Positions 47,327-55,350 of a DNA stretch of 64,000 nucleotides are shown in pieces (positions within the stretch are counted from its first letter, which is position 1; each line of letters starts with the position of its first letter). The position numbers were made by a program, and so were the translations under genes. The notes beneath the pieces were generated by a model. That model worked only from the letters and a program-made list of their open reading frames with translations, was not told the DNA's origin and searched no databases. This stretch comes from Oscillibacter sp. PC13 (GTDB lineage Bacteria > Bacillota > Clostridia > Oscillospirales > Oscillospiraceae), in contig NZ_FOXE01000010.1 in NCBI RefSeq assembly GCF_900115635.1, positions 42,086 through 106,085 of the forward strand, given 5' to 3'.

Positions 47327-48661
47327 ATGGACGAAGAAAAGGAAATGACACAGGCTGCCGCGCCGAAACGGGAAGATGGGGCCGTGATTGCTGGCAACGG
47401 GCTGCTTTCAGGCGAAGAAGTGGTGGAGGTATACTGCCGCCCTATGCCCGGAGAAATTGTAGAAACATACGTTCGCCCTCTGCCCGGCCGAAACACCGTA
47501 CCTGCCGCTGCATGGAAAAAACGGAAAAAGACGGGCCTCTGGGTGTTTCTGCTGTGCTTTGGTTTGACGGCTGCCATGGCGGCGGGCGCATACTTCTGGA
47601 ACCAGTCACGCATATGGAACCGCTGGGAATATGGTGTGCAGACGAGCGAGCCGGTGTCCAAGGAAATCACCATCTCAACATATCCTATTGGCCAGGGGGC
47701 GGCGCTGACGGTGGAAACTGGCCATGGCCCGGAGATGACTACCCAGGAGATCTATGTCCGGGTGAACCCGTCTGTGGTAACGGTGATGGCGCAATTAGAG
47801 ACCAGCATGTCAGTGGGTACCGGCGTGATTTTTACAGAAAACGGTTATATCCTCACCAATTATCATGTACTGGAGGGCGGCCGGGACTGTGAGGTGGCAC
47901 TCGACAGCGGCCGAAAATATGAGGCAAAGTATGTAGCGGGCGATGCAAAAAACGACCTGGCTGTGCTGAAAGTGGATCTTGAAGGCTTGCCGGCGGCGGA
48001 GTTCGGAGACTCCGACCTGCTGACAGTGGGCGATCCGGTGTGTGCCATCGGAAACCCGCTGGGGACGGAGCTGCGTGGAACGCTGACCGATGGCATTGTT
48101 TCCGCCATTAACCGGGACGTTCAGGTGGATGGCCGGACGATGACCCTGATTCAAACCAACGCGGCGCTGAATTCCGGGAACTCCGGCGGGCCGCTGATCA
48201 ACCGATATGGTCAGGTGGTAGGCATCAATACGATTAAAATGAGTTCTTCCTATTCCAGCATCGAAGGGCTTGGTTTTGCGATTCCCTCCGCGTCCATCCG
48301 ATATCTGGTCAATGACCTGCTCACTTACGGCGAAGTACAGCCGGAGCCAGTGCTGGGCATTTCTGTTATGCAGATGGGGGTACAGCTGGAGAATGGATTA
48401 TGGGGAATCCAGGTTCTGGAGGTAACACCCGGCTCCTCCGCTGATTTGGCGGGTGTGAAAGAGGGGGACTTTGTCCTTTCCGCCGGCGGCATCGCTACCG
48501 AGAGCAGCAGGGACTTGCTGCGGGCCAGACGCCAGTATCGTGTGGGAGAGCAAATGCCGGTTGTCCTTTGGCGGGATGGCGAACCGGTGGAAATTACCTT
48601 GGACTTAAACCAGAGCGCAGAAGAGGCTGACGGAGCTGCTGAAGATTTCCATCTTCCGTAA
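47327..48661 (+). CDS. HtrA/DegP-type membrane-anchored serine protease with PDZ domain
   Basis: This 444-residue protein has a cytoplasmic N-terminal tail (residues 1-62), one membrane helix (about 64-84), and a trypsin-like protease with His in T-N-Y-H-V-L-E (~177), Asp in N-D-L-A-V-L-K (~208) and Ser in N-S-G-N-S-G-G-P-L (~284). A C-terminal PDZ domain covers about 335-430. Its start is 7 bases after the kinase stop. A kinase-regulator pair upstream of an HtrA protease resembles the CssRS-HtrA envelope-stress circuit, so it probably degrades misfolded exported proteins. Confidence 0.93.
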   Translation: MDEEKEMTQAAAPKREDGAVIAGNGLLSGEEVVEVYCRPMPGEIVETYVRPLPGRNTVPAAAWKKRKKTGLWVFLLCFGLTAAMAAGAYFWNQSRIWNRWEYGVQTSEPVSKEITISTYPIGQGAALTVETGHGPEMTTQEIYVRVNPSVVTVMAQLETSMSVGTGVIFTENGYILTNYHVLEGGRDCEVALDSGRKYEAKYVAGDAKNDLAVLKVDLEGLPAAEFGDSDLLTVGDPVCAIGNPLGTELRGTLTDGIVSAINRDVQVDGRTMTLIQTNAALNSGNSGGPLINRYGQVVGINTIKMSSSYSSIEGLGFAIPSASIRYLVNDLLTYGEVQPEPVLGISVMQMGVQLENGLWGIQVLEVTPGSSADLAGVKEGDFVLSAGGIATESSRDLLRARRQYRVGEQMPVVLWRDGEPVEITLDLNQSAEEADGAAEDFHLP

Positions 48662-48675
48662 TGAACACATAAAAA

Positions 48676-48708
48676 AGTGGGCCGGCATTTTGCCGGCTCA
48701 CTGCTTTT
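48676..48708 (+). terminator. Terminator after the HtrA gene
   Basis: AGTGGGCCGGCA-TTT-TGCCGGCTCACT (one G-U) followed by GCTTTTT. It overlaps the last codons of the convergent TSUP gene. Confidence 0.85.
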
Positions 48709-49069
48709 TCTCCTTTTGAGGCCAGACCAGACTGACACCGGAGAGAAGAAGATATACGCCAAAGGGCTTGCGCAGAATTTCAACATCCACTGCCGTAGCG
48801 ATCCACGCACCGATGAGAGCGGCTGCCACTGCGGTGGGAACGGCACTCTTTAAAGTGGGTTTGTCAAGAAATCCGTTTTTTGCATGGCAAACTAGGGCAC
48901 TGACCGCAGTGGGCAGGAAAAACAGAAGATTGATACCTTGGGCAGTGCGTTGATCCACCCCCAGAAACAGGGTCATCACCAACAGCAGCAGGGTTCCGCC
49001 GCCTACGCCCCAAGCAGAGATGATGCTGGCCCCCAGGCCGCACAAAAAGGGAAGCAGCAGGTCCTTCAT
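48698..49069 (-). CDS. Half-size TSUP (TauE/SafE) exporter subunit, second half
   Basis: This 123-residue membrane protein has about four helices. It contains G-A-S-I-I-S-A-W-G-V-G-G-G-T-L-L, the repeat motif of TauE/SafE-type sulfite/organic-acid exporters, which normally occurs twice in one ~250-residue protein. Its ATG overlaps the end of the companion gene by 4 bases. The two halves probably assemble as a heterodimer. Substrate unknown. Confidence 0.8.
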   Translation of the reverse strand: MKDLLLPFLCGLGASIISAWGVGGGTLLLLVMTLFLGVDQRTAQGINLLFFLPTAVSALVCHAKNGFLDKPTLKSAVPTAVAAALIGAWIATAVDVEILRKPFGVYLLLSGVSLVWPQKEKKQ

Positions 49070-49419
49070 ATCAGATATTTCACCCCCGCATAAAAGAGGA
49101 ATGCGGCAAACATCCATTTCAGCCATTTTGTGGAGACTTTTCCGTAGAGCTTGCCACCCAAAAAGCCGCCGATGAGGCCGCCAAGCAGATAAGGGAGAGC
49201 AGTTCTAAGGGAAAGATCTCCCCGAAAAAAGTAAACGGCAGCGGACACCAGGCACACCGGGAAAATGACTCCCACACAGGTGGCGTACAATTTTCTCTGC
49301 GAGAGAAAGTTTGCCCGGGAGAGGATGGGGAGAAACACCATCCCGCCTCCGCCTCCAAACAAGCCGTTGGCAAGGCCCGCTGCACCACCGGCAATTCGTG
49401 TTGCCCAAAGCTTTTGCAT
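49066..49419 (-). CDS. Half-size TSUP (TauE/SafE) exporter subunit, first half
   Basis: This 117-residue membrane protein has G-L-A-N-G-L-F-G-G-G-G-G-M, again one copy of the TSUP repeat motif, and about four helices ending L-F-Y-A-G-V-K-Y-L-I. It is translationally coupled (ATGA overlap) to the other half. Both ends look complete, with their own start codons, so this is a two-gene form rather than a frameshifted gene. Confidence 0.8.
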   Translation of the reverse strand: MQKLWATRIAGGAAGLANGLFGGGGGMVFLPILSRANFLSQRKLYATCVGVIFPVCLVSAAVYFFRGDLSLRTALPYLLGGLIGGFLGGKLYGKVSTKWLKWMFAAFLFYAGVKYLI

Positions 49420-49450
49420 ATGAGTTCTTCATCTCCTGACATTCATGTAA

Positions 49451-49489
49451 GAAAAGGGGCTTCGGGGGCATATACGGACCCCGAAGCCC
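49451..49489 (-). terminator. Terminator after the DUF1540 gene
   Basis: Minus strand GGGCTTCGGGG and CCCCGAAGCCC around a 12-base loop, followed by CTTTTCTT. Confidence 0.85.
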
Positions 49490-49505
49490 TGTGCGTGCGG
49501 TTTGC

Positions 49506-49697
49506 TTATTTCAGCTTGAAACTCTGACAGTCAGTGCATTCGATCTGAGTGGGATTTGCCTCGTGAGTTCCCACCTGAATAGTGTCCAAACCACAGTACT
49601 GATTATCCTGACAGTGGTGGGCACAGTTGTTCACAGTGCACTTGATGCTCTGGTTGGGGGTGCAGGCACAGCCGCCGTTGGTGCAATCCTTCGTCAT
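49506..49697 (-). CDS. DUF1540 small cysteine-rich protein
   Basis: This 63-residue protein has eight cysteines in the DUF1540 arrangement (I-K-C-T-V-N-N-C-A-H-H-C near residue 18, C-T-D-C near the end). It probably binds a metal; the function of the family is not established. GGAGGATC lies before the ATG at 49697 and a terminator follows, so it is a monocistronic unit. Confidence 0.85.
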   Translation of the reverse strand: MTKDCTNGGCACTPNQSIKCTVNNCAHHCQDNQYCGLDTIQVGTHEANPTQIECTDCQSFKLK

Positions 49698-49869
49698 AAT
49701 ATGATCCTCCTGCATGAAAAATCTTTGGCTTTCCGCCGCAGATAGTGTGTGCGACAGAGCAAAAACTATGTACCGGGCTTGCCGGGAAAACAATAAAATG
49801 TTGAACTGCCTTGTTTTGCACAACAATATTTTTGCGAAAACTTTGTGTAAAATTACGTAAAAGTTTGAA

Positions 49870-49898
49870 TTGAAAAAGCTATAGGTCTCCAGTATACT
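49870..49898 (+). promoter_or_regulatory. Sigma-A promoter of the GntR-family gene
   Basis: TTGAAA (49870-49875), 17-base spacer, TATACT (49893-49898). Confidence 0.75.
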
Positions 49899-49899
49899 A

Positions 49900-49924
49900 G
49901 TATTAATACATAAAGTATACATTT
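49900..49924 (+). promoter_or_regulatory. Putative GntR operator at the regulator's own promoter
   Basis: GTATTAATAC (49900-49909) is a perfect palindrome at the expected transcript start, followed by AAAGTATACATTT (49912-49924). The latter shares GTATACATT with the palindrome upstream of the TRAP operon (50644-50655), which suggests one regulator binding both places. Confidence 0.55.
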
Positions 49925-49944
49925 GATGGCTGGGTGAGGATTCC

Positions 49945-50586
49945 ATGGTTTTGCGGGAAAAGGTGTATCAGGTAATCAAGGAGAGAATTGTAAACGGACA
50001 ATATCGGCCTGGACAGCCATTGAACGAGAAAGAGATTATTGAAGAATTGCAGGTAAGCAGGACGCCGTTTCGAGAGGCTATTAATGCGCTCAATGAAGAG
50101 AATTTGGTTCAGATTTTTGCAAATCGGGGAATTTTTGTCCGCGAGATTACAGCAAAAGATCTGGCGAACAGCTTTGAAATCCGCTTTTTATTGGAGCCGT
50201 ATGTGACCCGGGTGGCTTGCCTGCATATGCCGGACGCTGTGATTCGCAATCTGGTGGAGCGTTGCCAGAACTGCCTTGCTGCTGGCTACCGGGATATGCT
50301 GTGAGAGGATGAATATTATCACCAGACGCTTCTTCAGTATATTGATAACCGTCAATTGACTAAAATTATGAGGAATCTCTATGAACAAAACCGGATGCAG
50401 GTTGCAATGTTTGATGCGGCGGAAAAGGGCCTGATTTCTGAGCGACGTCAGAAGGCAGCCATTGCCTCCGTTCAGGAGCACCTGGGGATTCTGACCCACA
50501 TTGCAAAGCGGGATGCCGATGGGGCGGCACAAGCGACCGAGGCACACCTGATTGAAGCGCAGAAGCGGGCGGTCACATATCAGTAA
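49945..50586 (+). pseudogene. GntR/FadR-family regulator interrupted by an in-frame TGA
   Basis: The N-terminal part (119 codons) is a GntR winged helix (L-R-E-K-V-Y-Q-V-I-K-E-R-I-V-N-G, V-S-R-T-P-F-R-E-A-I) and the beginning of an FCD ligand domain. A TGA stop at 50302-50304 ends it. The same frame then continues without interruption for 93 more codons (E-D-E-Y-Y-H-Q-T-L-L-Q-Y and so on) to a natural stop at 50586, giving a total near 213 codons, normal for this family. The FCD metal/ligand residues are lost in the short product. A CGA-to-TGA change would explain it; a sequencing error is possible. It precedes the TRAP operon it presumably controlled. Confidence 0.85.
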
Positions 50587-50643
50587 GCAATGACGGTGAC
50601 ATCAAAATTACAAAAAAGAAAGCATGCGATTAATTTACAATTA

Positions 50644-50655
50644 AATGTATACATT
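50644..50655 (+). promoter_or_regulatory. Palindromic operator upstream of the TRAP operon
   Basis: AATGTATACATT is a perfect 12-bp palindrome in an AT-rich stretch 110 bases before the first operon gene. It has the TGTATACA core typical of FadR/GntR-subfamily sites and resembles AAAGTATACATTT at the regulator's own promoter. The promoter hexamers around it are ambiguous (TTTACA at 50635-50640 is a possible -35). Confidence 0.6.
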
Positions 50656-50764
50656 AAGAATACAAATAGACGTTTCCAATAAACAATTACCAGCCTGCAC
50701 CCGAGTGATTTGGAATAATGACATCGAAAGGTGTTGTTATATAAATGGAAAGGAAGAGATCAAA

Positions 50765-51823
50765 ATGAAAAAAGTTTTTGCATGCATGATGACCATTGCG
50801 ATGATTGCGGCCATGCTCACCGGCTGCGGATCCACCCAGTCTAACTCTGGAGACATTACGCCGCCAGCGGATACCCCGCCTGCTGAGGGATCTGGATTTG
50901 ACCAGGAATATACCTGGGATCTTTCCACTACTTATGCAACCGGAACCCCGATTGTAGACGGACTCTATCATTTTGCCGAGCTGTTGAACGAATATTCAGA
51001 TGGAACCATTACCTTGAATGTGTTTCCGGATGGTACACTGTATAATGAGGCGGATGCTATCATGGCAGTGAAATCCGGTGAACTGGACTTCACCGATAGC
51101 GGTACCATCGCCATCACGACCCACCTGCCGCAATACGGATTTATCTCCGCTCCGTTTATGGTGACAACCTATGACCAGATTATGACCCTGTGGGACAGTG
51201 ACCTGATTCAGGAAGCAAAGACTGAGCTGGAAGAAAACTACAACACTAGAAATGTGGGCGGGCTGGCCTATCGCGGATTCCGCAACATGTCCTCCAATGT
51301 AGCTATCAGCAATGTGGATGATATTCAGGGCGTTTTGCTGCGTATGAATACCAACGTGGTTATGAACTCCGTATTCAATGCCATCGGGGCTGTGTGTGTA
51401 CCCCTGTCTCTCAACGAACTGTATACCTCTTTGCAGACCGGTGCGGTACAGTCCTCCGAAGGTCCATGGGAGCAGATGGTGAGCTATAACCTGTATGAGG
51501 TTCAGGACTATATTATGGAAACCAAGCACATTGTTGAAGCATCTTGCATTTGGATGTCCAACAGCCTGTATGAATCTCTGCCTGAGAACTATCAGGAGGT
51601 TGTGGATCGCGCTGCCAAGGAAATCAATGATGAGATTGAAAAGAACTGTATGGCCGCTGAGGAAGCATATAAGCAGACTATGATTGACAATGGCTGTGAA
51701 GTGGTGGAGTGCGACATCTCTGGCTTCATTACCAAGTCTGAGTCTGCCTGGGATCAGCTGTTCCAGGATACCTGGACTGGATTTACGCTGGATCAGGTTC
51801 GGGAGGCCGCCGGCATCCAATAA
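50765..51823 (+). CDS. dctP: TRAP transporter solute-binding lipoprotein (DctP family)
   Basis: This 352-residue protein has a lipoprotein signal ending M-L-T-G-C near residue 20 and a Pro/Thr-rich linker. The DctP fold follows, with L-N-V-F-P-D-G-T-L-Y-N-E and G-F-R-N-M-S-S-N-V-A-I-S, and the signature Arg region L-R-M-N-T-N near residue 190. It captures an organic acid outside the cell for the DctQM pair downstream. AAGGAAGAG and the signal peptide fix the start at 50765. Family known ligands are mostly carboxylates and sugar acids. Confidence 0.93.
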   Translation: MKKVFACMMTIAMIAAMLTGCGSTQSNSGDITPPADTPPAEGSGFDQEYTWDLSTTYATGTPIVDGLYHFAELLNEYSDGTITLNVFPDGTLYNEADAIMAVKSGELDFTDSGTIAITTHLPQYGFISAPFMVTTYDQIMTLWDSDLIQEAKTELEENYNTRNVGGLAYRGFRNMSSNVAISNVDDIQGVLLRMNTNVVMNSVFNAIGAVCVPLSLNELYTSLQTGAVQSSEGPWEQMVSYNLYEVQDYIMETKHIVEASCIWMSNSLYESLPENYQEVVDRAAKEINDEIEKNCMAAEEAYKQTMIDNGCEVVECDISGFITKSESAWDQLFQDTWTGFTLDQVREAAGIQ

Positions 51824-51842
51824 AAATCCAAAAATTGGATGA

Positions 51843-51878
51843 TGCCATCGCCGCCGGCAAATGCCGGCGGCGATGGCA
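51843..51878 (+). repeat. Strong hairpin between dctP and dctQ without a T tract
   Basis: TGCCATCGCCGCCGGCA-AA-TGCCGGCGGCGATGGCA, a perfect 17-bp inverted repeat 19 bases after the dctP stop. No T run follows, so it probably protects or partly separates the dctP message and raises binding-protein output relative to the permeases. Confidence 0.8.
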
Positions 51879-51940
51879 ATCGGTTCTTGTGTTGAGAAAA
51901 GCAGTCCAGCCGTCTGCGGGACGACATTCTAGGAGGTTTT

Positions 51941-52510
51941 ATGAGGCAACATTTGAAGTCTGGGTTCCGGAAATTGGAGAGAGCGGTGACAATTGTAAAC
52001 GGAGCCCTTTTAGTGGGGATTACGCTACTGATTATCATCCAGGTCGTGGCTCGGAAAGCGGGAATTTCCCTGGCAGGAACAGAAGAACTTGCACGTTTTT
52101 CCTATGTGATTTACACATTCCTGGCTTGGCCGATTGCTTGCTTATATGGCAGCAATATCTCGATTACTATGCTGCTGGATAAGTGGAAGAAAAAAGTCCG
52201 GCTGATGCTCCTGGTGCTTTTTCAGCTCATTATGGCCGGATTTTCAATGGTTGCCGCATACAGCGCCTTTTTGCAGATGAAAAATCAAATGGGTGTTTTG
52301 GCGCCCTCCAACGATTGGTTTCACATGAATTGGCTCTATGCGGTGGTGTTTATCTGTTTGCTGCTATGCGCACTATTCAGTTTGGTGCGTGCAATTTTCT
52401 TGGTCACCGGCGATATGGTATATGTTACACAGGATGAACAAAACGAGAAAATCCTGGAAGAGGGAAAGAAGCAGTTTGAAGAATTAGAGGAAAAGGAGGG
52501 AGACAAATGA
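51941..52510 (+). CDS. dctQ: TRAP transporter small permease (DctQ family)
   Basis: This 189-residue protein has four membrane helices. R-K-A-G-I-S-L-A-G-T-E-E-L-A-R-F is the DctQ hallmark around residue 45. The C-terminus is strongly acidic (E-E-L-E-E-K-E-G-D-K). AGGAGGTTTT precedes the ATG. It overlaps dctM by 4 bases. Confidence 0.92.
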   Translation: MRQHLKSGFRKLERAVTIVNGALLVGITLLIIIQVVARKAGISLAGTEELARFSYVIYTFLAWPIACLYGSNISITMLLDKWKKKVRLMLLVLFQLIMAGFSMVAAYSAFLQMKNQMGVLAPSNDWFHMNWLYAVVFICLLLCALFSLVRAIFLVTGDMVYVTQDEQNEKILEEGKKQFEELEEKEGDK

Positions 52511-53793
52511 GTCCGATGTGGGGCTTGCTTTTGCTGCTGGTTCTGTTTTTGATAGGGCTCCCAGTGGCTTTCTCCCTTGGCGTTTCGGCCGTATTTATCA
52601 TGTTTTGCAGCGGAGGAATTAAATGGGCGACGATTTCCGGCCAGATGGTGGCGGGAATCAACAGCTTTACCATTCTGGCGGTGCCGCTGTTCCTGTTGAC
52701 GGGCAACCTGATGAATAAGTGCGGCGTGACAGACCGGCTTTTCAAATTCGCTAAAAGTTTGGTCGGGTGGATGCCCGGAGGACTTGGACACGTGAATGTT
52801 CTGGCAAGCTTTATCTTCGCGGGCATGTCCGGCACAGCCATTGCTGATGCAAGCGGTTTGGGCCGCATTGAAATCAAAGCGATGGAGGATGCGGGCTACG
52901 ATAAGGATTTCTCCTGTGCGGTGACTGCTGCTTCCAGTACATTAGGGCCGATTATTCCACCCAGTATGCCCTTGGTGGTGTATGGTACCATTTCCGGCGC
53001 CTCGGTGGGGGCGTTGTTTATCGCCGGCGTGATACCCGGCGTCATCATGGCTTTGCTGATGATGCTGTTGGTGTTTGCTGTTGCAAAACGCAGAAATTAT
53101 CCGCGGGAAAAGTTCCTTTCCGGGCGGGAGTTTCTCCACGCCTGCAAAGAGGGATTTTTACCGTGCCTGACACCGGTGATTATTCTTCTTGGAATTTACA
53201 CCGGACTCTTTACCCCTACGGAATCCGCAGCCATTGCCGTGGTATATGCTGCGTTCCTGGGACTGTTTGTTTATAAGGAAATTACCGTTAGGGAGCTGGG
53301 GGAGGTCATTAAGCAGACCATTTCAGATTCCGTGGGACTGTGCGCCTTGGTGGCTACCTCCAATCTCTTTGGAACGTCTTTGGTAAAGGCCAGAATTCCT
53401 CAGATTATCATGTCCTCCGTGATGGGGGATATTGACAATGAAATTGTATTTATGCTGATTGTGGTAGGAATTCTGCTGTTGGTGGGAATGTTCATGGAAA
53501 CCGTTTCTGCCATCGCCATCCTGACCCCCATCATTGTTCCCATCGCCACCTCGCTTGGTGTCAGTTTGGTACACCTTGGCGTTGTAGTGGTGCTGACACT
53601 GATGATCGGCGTACTGTCCCCTCCGTTTGGCGTCGTATTGTTTGCCGTCAACCGGGTGGGAGAAATTCCAATGGGCCGGTTGATCCGTGCGCTGATTCCG
53701 TGGTTTGTCATTTTGCTGGTGGGCCTGCTGATTGTTGCGCTGGTTCCGCAAACCTGTACGTGGTTGCCTGCACTGGCCAATTTGGGCGTTTAA
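52507..53793 (+). CDS. dctM: TRAP transporter large permease (DctM family)
   Basis: This 428-residue protein has about twelve membrane helices, with F-A-G-M-S-G-T-A-I-A-D-A-S-G-L-G near residue 105, I-I-P-P-S-M-P near 155 and T-P-T-E-S-A-A near 235, all conserved in DctM. It forms the ion-coupled pathway. It is coupled to dctQ by the ATGA overlap. Confidence 0.94.
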   Translation: MSPMWGLLLLLVLFLIGLPVAFSLGVSAVFIMFCSGGIKWATISGQMVAGINSFTILAVPLFLLTGNLMNKCGVTDRLFKFAKSLVGWMPGGLGHVNVLASFIFAGMSGTAIADASGLGRIEIKAMEDAGYDKDFSCAVTAASSTLGPIIPPSMPLVVYGTISGASVGALFIAGVIPGVIMALLMMLLVFAVAKRRNYPREKFLSGREFLHACKEGFLPCLTPVIILLGIYTGLFTPTESAAIAVVYAAFLGLFVYKEITVRELGEVIKQTISDSVGLCALVATSNLFGTSLVKARIPQIIMSSVMGDIDNEIVFMLIVVGILLLVGMFMETVSAIAILTPIIVPIATSLGVSLVHLGVVVVLTLMIGVLSPPFGVVLFAVNRVGEIPMGRLIRALIPWFVILLVGLLIVALVPQTCTWLPALANLGV

Positions 53794-53839
53794 CGGGACA
53801 GGAGATCACCTTGCAAAATGGAAAGTAGGGAAATTTGAG

Positions 53840-55330
53840 ATGGAGAAAAAAATAAAAGTATTTATCGGTGGAATTTTGATGGAGGTCAATTCCTTTAATC
53901 CGGTTCTTGCCACAAAGGAAACCTTCCGTACTTGGCTGGAGGGCTCAGAACTTGAGAGCATGCGGGGAACTTCACTGGAACTGGGCGGTGTTTATGCCAG
54001 ACTGGATCAGGAGGCAGATGTTGAGATAGTACCAGGCTTCTTTGCCCAAGCCTGTACATCCGGACCGCTGGACGATCGGGACTTTCAGGAAATGGCGGCG
54101 CAGCTTTTTGAGAGCCTGCGTGCCGCCGGTGCAGTGGATGGTGTGCTGCTGGTGATGCACGGCGCACTGCAGAGCACGGCGGTGGATGACTGTGAGGGCT
54201 TCCTGCTGGAGGGGGTGCGCGAGATTGTCGGGGAGGACTTGCCTGTTTGCACCTCTCTTGACTTTCACGCCATGTTCACAGAGAAAATGGTCCGGCTTCT
54301 AACCAGTGCTTCAGGCTATCAGACATATCCCCACGTGGACCACTATGAAACGGGATATCGAACTGCGGAACAGCTGATGCACATCCTGCGCACGGGGGTT
54401 CGGCCTTATAAAATTTATCATGAAATTCCCATGATTATGTCCTGCGAAAATTCCAATACGATTGACAGCCCCATGGCGCCCATCATGCACCGCACCCAGG
54501 TGCTGCTGGCGCAGCCCGGTGTGGTGGGCGGATCGGTTTTTCTGACACAGCCCTGGCTGGATGTGCCGGAACTCAACTGCAGCATCTGCATTTTTGCAGA
54601 AGATGAAGAGCAGAGGGATTCCTTTGATCAAGAGGCTGCCGGCATCTTAAATGAAATATGGGAGAAGCGAGAGCAGTTTTATCCGCCGATGCCCCAGATT
54701 CAGGAGGCGCTGGAGCGCTGCCGGACCATGCCGAAGCCCATCTGCCTGGTGGACTACGGCGATGTTCCCAATGCCGGCGGCAGCGGTGATGGCACCGCAG
54801 TGCTTCAGGCACTTCTGGAAGCCAATCTGGATATCTCATCGGCTGTGGTGATTGCCGACCGGGAGAGCACGGAGCAGGCAGTCCACATTGGCGCAGGAGG
54901 CCATGGTACATTTTCCATTGGAGGCTTTGGCAAGTGCGGTGAATTCAACCAGCGCATTTCCGTGGATGCAGAGGTGCTGAGGCTGAATCCGGAGCCCTTT
55001 GTCCATCTGGGACCCGCTATGAAGGGATTCATCAGCCGCCCGGGGATGCGGGCGCTGCTGCGCGTGGGAAACATCTATATCATCCTTTGTGAAAACGTGT
55101 GCATTTCCCACGACCAAGCAATGCTGCGCACCATGGGCCTGGATCCGGCGGAACTTGGGATTATCTCCATGCGTGCCACGCACTCGTTCATGTCCTGCTA
55201 TGCAGATGTAATGGGATCCTGGCTCTACGTGGATACTCCAGGCTATTCAACCCGGAATTTAAAGACGCTGCCTTTCCGGAAGTGCCGCAGACCGATTTAT
55301 CCCTTGGATGAATCATGTGGGGATCAATAA
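53840..55330 (+). CDS. M81 (MlrC-like) metallopeptidase-family protein
   Basis: This 496-residue protein has an N-terminal MlrC domain with G-G-I-L-M-E-V-N-S-F-N-P at the start, L-D-F-H-A-M near residue 145 and Y-P-H-V-D-H-Y-E-T-G near 170, the zinc-ligand regions of family M81, and the MlrC C-terminal domain after about residue 300. The founding member degrades linearised microcystin, but most members are uncharacterised amide or ester hydrolases. It lies 47 bases after dctM, so its substrate is probably imported by the TRAP system. Confidence 0.85.
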   Translation: MEKKIKVFIGGILMEVNSFNPVLATKETFRTWLEGSELESMRGTSLELGGVYARLDQEADVEIVPGFFAQACTSGPLDDRDFQEMAAQLFESLRAAGAVDGVLLVMHGALQSTAVDDCEGFLLEGVREIVGEDLPVCTSLDFHAMFTEKMVRLLTSASGYQTYPHVDHYETGYRTAEQLMHILRTGVRPYKIYHEIPMIMSCENSNTIDSPMAPIMHRTQVLLAQPGVVGGSVFLTQPWLDVPELNCSICIFAEDEEQRDSFDQEAAGILNEIWEKREQFYPPMPQIQEALERCRTMPKPICLVDYGDVPNAGGSGDGTAVLQALLEANLDISSAVVIADRESTEQAVHIGAGGHGTFSIGGFGKCGEFNQRISVDAEVLRLNPEPFVHLGPAMKGFISRPGMRALLRVGNIYIILCENVCISHDQAMLRTMGLDPAELGIISMRATHSFMSCYADVMGSWLYVDTPGYSTRNLKTLPFRKCRRPIYPLDESCGDQ

Positions 55331-55350
55331 CATTGATGGAGGAATGGAAT

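Noticed and set aside
48698..49419. Frameshifted single TSUP gene
   Set aside because: Both halves have their own start codon, overlap by a classical ATGA and cover exactly one repeat each, so a two-gene form is simpler.
50302..50304. Selenocysteine or recoded TGA in the GntR gene
   Set aside because: Regulators of this family have no selenoproteins, no SECIS-like hairpin is evident just after the codon, and a simple CGA-to-TGA change explains it.
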